A DNA stretch of 64,000 bases. Source: Struthidea cinerea (taxonomy: Eukaryota > Chordata > Aves > Passeriformes > Corcoracidae). Location of the stretch: assembly GCA_013397865.1 (NCBI GenBank), contig VZTI01000930.1:562437-626436 (forward strand). The letters run 5' to 3'. Positions 57,716-64,000 of this stretch are shown one piece after another (within the stretch, counting starts at the first letter, position 1; the number at the start of each line of letters is the position of its first letter). The notes beneath the pieces were generated by a model that worked only from the letters and a program-made list of their open reading frames with translations, had not been told where the DNA came from and made no database searches. The position numbers were made by a program, and so were the translations under genes.

Positions 57716-59559
57716 CAGACTTTTGAGATTGCTTTTGTGAATTTTCTTATCATTTATATTTTGCACTTATGAGAATTAGCTCATGTATTTCTTAGCTCAG
57801 TATTATTACATCTAGAAAATATTGTTTGTTCTATGACGATAACTGGTGCTACACAAGATTTTAAAAATCATCTCATGTCTCTTGTAAATGCTTCAGTGTA
57901 TCAAACCTTATATTGGTATTAGTGCATAGTATTGAGTTATGGTACTACTTTGGGGTGTTTCCATCAATCAGACATTTCAGATTTTGTGATTAGGCAGCCA
58001 CAGCAACAACAGCAACAAATGTTAGTAGCTATTGAAAAAAAATTCACTCCTTTACAAGGAAACTGGTTTGGTTTTGTCCACGAACACTGAGGTATCAGCA
58101 TCTTATATGACCCAGATTTCAGATGGAAGTTACATCTAGCATATAACTGTGCTGCTTATTTATGACTAACAAGCAGTAAGGGTTGAGCTAAAGTTTTCTC
58201 TCTTTGTGGGGAATGTCCTTTAAGAAAAAAAAAAAAAGGGACAAAACATATCAAAGAAACATGTTCATTTTTATCCAGTTGGCAAAATATTATTGGCATC
58301 AGTAATCGTATTGCATAAGTGAGGGACTTTGCAGTCTGGTCCTGTGCTTCCGTTCCAACACCAAACTAGAATTTTTTGTGGGAAAAAAATGGTGTTTGCT
58401 CTTTAAGCCAGAATTGCCACCAGCTCTTCTTCACTTTTTCCGTATTTCCCTCATCTTGCTTTTATGTTTATTTTTCAAACAGTGACTCATGGATTTCTGA
58501 AATGAAGTCTGCTCCTTGGGAGCCTGTCCAGTTGTTTTGTATATTGGTGCTCTTTCTGTGTCCCTTTGCAGATGTTTGCCCCCAGGACCCCTGGGATTTT
58601 CACTCCTCTTGTGAGAGAGCTGGGAAGTGTGTCCTAATTACACCAGCTCCATTAGAAATCAGATTTCCCATTCCAACACCTCCAGAAGCCTGCCAGGAAA
58701 CAGGGATGAATTCAGTTGTATCCTATGAATCCTCTTCTGTAGAATCCTAAACCGAGGAGCTGGGACATAATTAAAGAATCAACACTGATTCATGATTCTG
58801 ACAAATTCCTTTCCTTAGAAAATTTTCAGCCACTTCTAGACTTTGCTTTGTGTATTGGATTGGTTTCATAAGCATTGCTGAGACTCATCACATCTGTGAG
58901 TACTCAATGTGACTTGCAAAGGATTAAAACTTGAGTAAAGTTTGTAAATTAAAAAATAAATAAACTACTGTTAGAAAGGAGTGGAAGCCATCAGTTTTTT
59001 CAGTGATAAATATACAGTTGATTGTTTTAATCCTTGATATTATGATGATGGAAAGAGTGCAGATAAATTATTTGTTTCTTCCGCATACTTGCTTATATAC
59101 AACCCAAAGCATAACCTAATTTAGATTCCAAGCATTCTGTTTAGAGCTAGCTTTTCCTTTTTTTTCCAGAAAGTCTTTTTTTCTCAAAATATGCTTTATA
59201 AATAATTAGTTTTAAATGTATGCTGAGAAAGATGTTGAGAGCTCAATAGAGTGCCAAACAAAGTTTTGATGTTTGATCAACTAAGCTGATGAAATATTGA
59301 ATATCCTGGGCTTCGTCTAAAAATTGTGAGGATGATGTATTTTGAAATGTCACAAATAGTCTCTCATTTTGTTTCTCCAGCCCAAGGGGTGTATTGAAGT
59401 ACACTGTGCTCACATCCCTACCCACACCACCTTCATATCCCTCTGATGACAGCCAGGATATGATTTGCTCTGAGCCCGGCGTGAGCACACTTTAGATATA
59501 GCTTTGTGTATATAAGCTAGTGCTGGAACCGTAGGGAATAATCTTACTATTTAAGATTT
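57716..59559. other. Intergenic region downstream of KNDC1
   Basis: AT-rich DNA with no recognised gene. It contains an exon-like open segment at 58572-58750 with a strong acceptor, and an AATAAA at 58955-58960. Everything else seems unique non-coding sequence. Confidence 0.6.
58572..58750 (+). other. Unassigned exon-like ORF, possible terminal exon
   Basis: A strong acceptor (TTTCTGTGTCCCTTTGCAG) precedes an open segment in phase 1, about 59 codons ending TAA at 58748-58750. The peptide includes VCPQDPWDFHSS and EIRFPIPTPPEACQ, rich in Pro and Cys. AATAAA lies about 205 nt after the stop. I do not recognise the protein. It could be the last exon of an unseen transcript, or chance. Confidence 0.25.
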
Positions 59560-60600
59560 TACAGTGTTTAATAGATAAACTGTTGAAAATCTGAATGTGG
59601 AAAGCAATCAAGATGAAAGTTACCATGAGACAACAGAGTTCATGATTCAAAGGAAAGAAAGAGATGAAAGAAGCAGAATAATAACACAGGGCTTCAAAAA
59701 AGCAAACTTAACAAACTCAAGGAATTGGTACATGAGGTCCTGGGGGAGGAATTGAAAGGCAAAGAAAAATTCAAGAGAGCTGAGAGTTTCTAAGAAGAGT
59801 TTCTAAGGCCATATTTTAAGTATAACAGCGGTCTATCCACATGCAAAGGCAAGAAAACTCAGATAGCACTGTGGCTGCATTAGGGGTTCATCAATTACCT
59901 GAAAAAAATCAAACAAGAATACTGGAAAAAAAAGTAGAAATAAGACGGCTGCATTATCAAGAACAAATATAAAAGAACAGCACAGCAGGTTAGGAACAAA
60001 ACTGGACAGACAAAAAGTTTTTGTCAGCAAGGGAAAAGCAAAGCAACAAAAATAGTTTTGAAAGTATTTTTCTGTTACACAGTAAGAGCTCTCTGCTTGC
60101 CAGAAGAGGTAAGTATCAGATGGTGCAAAAGCCTGGTGTGCTTGCTGTTCCACTGCCTCAGCTCTAAACAATGCATGTCACGATGAAAGTTAACCAGGAA
60201 TGCAGGTCAGAGGCTATCAAGCTAATTAGATGTATCATAACATTAACTTCTGATTAAACCTGTACTATAATAATAATGAGGAAAATTGAAAGAATCTTGG
60301 AATTACTGTATTTTTGATTGAGGAAGAATGAGTGAGTTCCCAGAGAACCAGAAAATAATACTACTTTTTTAAAGTGGGCAAGAGCACAGGAATGAGTGGA
60401 AGGGTGAGGCAAAGAGAATGACAGAGAATCAGCCAAACTTTGACACTAGATGAGTTACTGAAAAAGCTGTCTAAAAATCTGTAAGTGTAGACACTAATTT
60501 AAAAGGCTGACATGCTTTTGTGTATGAAGTAATTTTTAAATAACCTAATGGTCAAGGTAACTGTCCCAAGAGACAAAAACAGCATGTTGTACATTGAAGT
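59560..60600 (+). mobile_element. Old, degraded CR1-like LINE (ORF2 internal region)
   Basis: A-rich sequence with the typical order of CR1/L3 ORF2 DNA just before the reverse transcriptase: GTGGCTGCATTAGG near 59872, TTACCTGAAAAAAATCAAAC near 59895, ATATAAAAGAACAGCACAGC near 59968, then GGAACAAAAC. Many stops and small indels show it is dead. Limits are approximate; the 59800-60070 core is the surest part. Confidence 0.6.
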
Positions 60601-62410
60601 CAATAAATGCCTTGACAACAGATCCTCCTGGCCTGATTATATATTTGGTTGCTCAGACTCAGATGATGGGCCTCTAAGGTGAATACACAACTGGTTAATA
60701 CATCATTCCAAAGGGTAATTACCATGCTTATTAAATTGTGAAAGCAAATTGAGTGGAGTTAGGACTACCCAGGTGTTATGAGTGAAAAGCAGGTGCAGAT
60801 CCCTCAGGGACAAGGCACAAAATAAGTGAAAGCTTTGGCTTTATCAAAAGTGTAGCATTCCCACAGTGGGAATCGTGGCGCACCAATCAAATGAGGACGC
60901 AGTGCAGTGGAGCCTTGCTCAGGAGTGAAGCTCCAGGGAAAGTGCTGTGGGGGTGAGTAATGAAACCTGTGCTAATTAACATTTCATACGTATGCAATGT
61001 CCTGTTTTGCTCATTAGCTGCCCTGTGTAACGCAGGTGCTGCTGTCTGAGTTCCAAGATCTGCAGATGGCCTTCACCTTGGCACCCGTGCAGATGGGGGG
61101 AAGCAAACTATTCTGGCTTACAGCTCTGAGGTAAAACATGCTCAGTTCTCAACACACTCGGGCGGGAAGAAGGGAACTATCACAGTTACAATAACAAGAA
61201 GATAAGACCTGCTTGGGACTCTGCATGCTCCGATGAGGGAGGCAAACTCCCCAGGGTTACCATAAGGCAGTGTTCTCACAGCCTACACTGCATGGAATGT
61301 GAATTTTACTGTTGAAATACAAGGTGGGATGGAAAGTACACGTACACAACATAGAAGCTTAGAATGCACAATAACCATGATAGCAGTTTAAATTTCAGCT
61401 TCAAGTCTAATGCTTTTGAAGGATGAATATTAAGTGAAAAATAACTACAGAGCTTTAGTAAAAATCTCTGGGGACCGTAACAGATCACAGGCTGAATAGG
61501 AATTCATGTGTACGGTTTGCAAAAGAAAAAGGTGCAGGGAGAAGACCTGAGGTATACTACACAAGAGCTACACATAACAGAAGGTAGTTATTTTGCTCTA
61601 TTTGGCAATAGAGAAGCATCAGCAGGAATACTTTACCATTTAGGCACTGCAGCTAGGATACATACAGCCAAAACAAGGGAGAGCAGAGGACCACAATAAG
61701 TATACGTTTAGAAACATAAACTGAGAAAGACTGAAAGAATTGGGTTTTCATAGACAAAATTGGATTGAGCAGACCTATGAATGTGAAATGTTGCTGTAAA
61801 AAGTTGTAGTAGCTGCAGAGCAGCTTCATGTTCTGTGAAGTTTAAGCACTTGATTTTGAAACAAGACTGATTTTTTTTCAGTTTTTACATTGGAAAGTTT
61901 CATGTGAAGTACTGGAACAGGTTACTCATCTGTAACACACCTGTAGGATCCACTTTCCTGTGAATTTTTAAGAAAAAATGAGATAAAAATCTATCGTAAG
62001 TGCACAGCCCTCCTTGTTCCTTTGAAGGGAGAGACTCAGTAGGGATCTTCAGTAAACTAAATTGGACACTGATTCAAATACTTACCTGCAATCAAGGAAT
62101 GATATTGATTTGATTATTAATTTAATTGTATTCCAGTCGCTTCAATTTTATTTGCATTCTTCCTCTGATACATACCAAAAATGTAGGTGATGCCAGGGGA
62201 TGAGTTGCTAGAACTGACGTCAAAGATATTATAGAGGGATGCTGAATTTCTTTTCTATTCATATGCTAATGCAGTGGAAAAGTGACTTGATGCTAAAAGC
62301 AGCAGCAGAGGGATTAGAGCCCGAGCCTGCCATGCACGTCCATGTGCCGGGTGAGTCGTCTTAGCTGCCAGGAACTGAGTCAGCATCCCGGGAGTGCTCC
62401 TGTGTACATG
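60601..62410. other. Intergenic DNA with a GC-richer patch
   Basis: The stretch 60780-61280 is richer in G+C and CpG than its surroundings and has no ORF of interest. It may be an old LTR or other repeat that I cannot name. The rest is AT-rich with no recognised feature. Confidence 0.4.
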
Positions 62411-62511
62411 TGGCACTCAGAGACATGGTTTAGTGGTGGACTTGGGTTAAGGACTGGACTCGATGGTCTTACAGGTTTTCTCCGACCTGAATGATTCCCT
62501 GATTCTATCAC
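62411..62511 (+). mobile_element. CR1 LINE 3' end
   Basis: GAGACATGGTTTAGTGGTGG, GACTGGACTCGATGGTCTTA and the terminal ATGATTCCCTGATTCTATC follow the 3' end of avian CR1 in order, in sense orientation. The ending shows the 8-bp microsatellite-like tail of this family. It is a short 5'-truncated copy. Confidence 0.88.
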
Positions 62512-64000
62512 TGCCTCAGCTTAACTCCTACTACTTCCCTTCCTTTGTGTAGCAGCTTTCTGGATGTGAAGTCTCAATATAACCAGGAGATGGCACAAGA
62601 GGCCCTCTGCAGCGTTTTAGATGTTGGTGCCGTACCGGGAGCAAAGGGAGCGTGAAAAACGATCGGCCGTCCAGATGTCTGCCCAAAACCTGCCCATTAG
62701 AAACAGGCGAACACAAAATGGCAGGGGTTTTAATATTCCATTTGTAAAACGAAGATGTATTTGCATTCAGCGTTCAGCTGCTCCCTTTAATCTTTCAGAG
62801 AATATTCACATACATCGTCATAGTCTTAAATCCTATTTACCTTCTATCCGTGTGTAATACGCTCATTTCTGTAAAACTTGGCAAAAGAATTACACTGCAC
62901 TATCCAGAGGAAACGCAGACATCGAATTGCAGGTTACAGGGGCAGTGTTAAGCATCTTAACCTAACTACATTCCTGCCCTCACCCACGAAGCCCAGCTTT
63001 TCCCTTATCAGTAAACTAAGGGAATGTCAGGACGTGTCTGTGCTCCCTGTTTGGTATAACTGTGATAGGCAGACGTGCAGTGTCGTTTATGCTCTGTTGC
63101 TACAGGTATATATCCTGCCAACGTTATTCTCTTCTTCAGGCAATAGTAACATTTGCAGGATACTTGATGGAAGTGACTGGAATAAAGAAAATAGGAAGAA
63201 GCAGTGTATAGTGAGGAATGCAGATGAACGGGAGAAATAACTAGAAATGTGAAATGAAGAAGAGCCTTGAAGTCAGAAAAAAAAAAAAAAAGGTAGAGAT
63301 TATTTCCATTTAATTTGAACAGACTGGTTTAGGAGGAATACGAAGACTTGATTTATTTTAGGTGTAAGTTAGGGGAAGGAAGAGTCAGTAAAACATTTTC
63401 ACTGCTGAGATCAATGCATTTCAAAGCAGCATTCTATGGCATAGACCAGGATGGGCACAGAGCGTGATAGATGTCCCAGGGCTGCCAGCTGTGACAGCTC
63501 ATTCTCCTGCTGACTGACTCATCATGCTCAAATGCTAACTCTAAAATCAAGGGGGAAAATTATTCATTCTTTAATAGCTGAAAGTGAAAAGTTACTTTCA
63601 AGAACAATAGATGCTTTGGTCAGTATAATTTCTTTCATTTCTTTTTAAATTTCTTTAGAAAGTATTTGTGGGAAATATGAATGTAACAGAAAATTTCTGA
63701 TTTAAGGCATTCTTACTTTTATATGTTGCTAAATGTAACTTAAGAAGTAATCATCATGAAAAAATACCTTTCAGCAAAGACTAACAAAGAAAAAGGCCTT
63801 GATGTAAAATGCGAAGTTAGCCTCTCTGTTAGATATTGAAAGAATTGCAAGGTGTCTAAGTATGTCTAATTGTTTTTAAAGTCTAATTTCTAGTCTAAAC
63901 AGAATTAAACCAACTACAGATTTCAGAGCAGTTTCATTTGAGCAGCGTCTGTAGAGATCTCCCTCTGGTAGTATGTAGCAATGAGTACTGAAGTAGGATT
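62512..64000. other. Intergenic DNA, no gene recognised
   Basis: Unique-looking sequence with an A-run near 63276-63292. A 120-codon ORF at 62878-63240 has no recognisable features. No exon of a neighbouring gene could be identified. Confidence 0.5.

Noticed and set aside
59833..60171. 112-codon minus-strand ORF
   Set aside because: It is antisense to the degraded CR1 core; A-rich sense DNA gives a Phe/Leu-rich antisense ORF.
62878..63240. 120-codon ORF near the window end
   Set aside because: No domain, no recognisable homologue and no neighbouring exon; kept only as unassigned intergenic DNA.

Overview
The window is vertebrate nuclear DNA, most likely from a bird. It is AT-rich, with a split gene of short exons and long introns. 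Three repeats resemble CR1 LINEs, the dominant avian and reptilian retrotransposon: one with the ATTC.ATGATTCTAT-type 3' end, one in reverse orientation, and one old internal fragment.

One protein-coding gene fills about 85% of the window. It is KNDC1 (very-KIND, v-KIND), a brain Ras guanine-nucleotide exchange factor, on the + strand. Twenty-nine coding exons can be traced from 2233 to 55719. Their phases all agree, and together they give 5,613 nt: 1,870 codons plus a TAA stop, with no internal stop or frameshift. Only the first coding exon (about 35 N-terminal residues in the mammalian protein), the 5'UTR and the promoter are missing; they lie upstream of base 1.

Protein layout, numbered from the first visible residue: KIND1 about 1-165 (exons 1-4); a polar, probably disordered linker about 175-514 (exon 5, 1,019 nt); KIND2 about 515-676 (exons 6-10); a second long linker about 677-1248 (exons 11-16), with a compact conserved-looking island at about 1039-1086; a coiled coil about 1249-1312 (exons 17-18); RasGEF N-terminal module about 1360-1530 (exons 19-22); and the CDC25-type RasGEF catalytic domain about 1580-1870 (exons 23-29). 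In mammals KIND2 binds the dendritic microtubule protein MAP2, and the GEF domain activates Ras to restrain dendrite growth. This gene encodes the same arrangement.

Two introns use GC-AG rather than GT-AG splice sites: the 15.8-kb intron from 5785 and the 283-bp intron from 47815. The introns also hold low-complexity DNA, a perfect 3 x 55 bp tandem repeat, a 53-bp duplication beside a lone N, a 43-N gap, a perfect hairpin and a possible frame-shifting 'poison' exon near 38.7 kb.

From 55720 to 64000 there is a putative 3'UTR (candidate AATAAA at 57688), then intergenic DNA with CR1 remains and one unassigned exon-like ORF at 58.57-58.75 kb. No second gene, tRNA, rRNA or CRISPR array could be supported. 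All homology statements come from remembered family knowledge and reading the translations; no database was searched.
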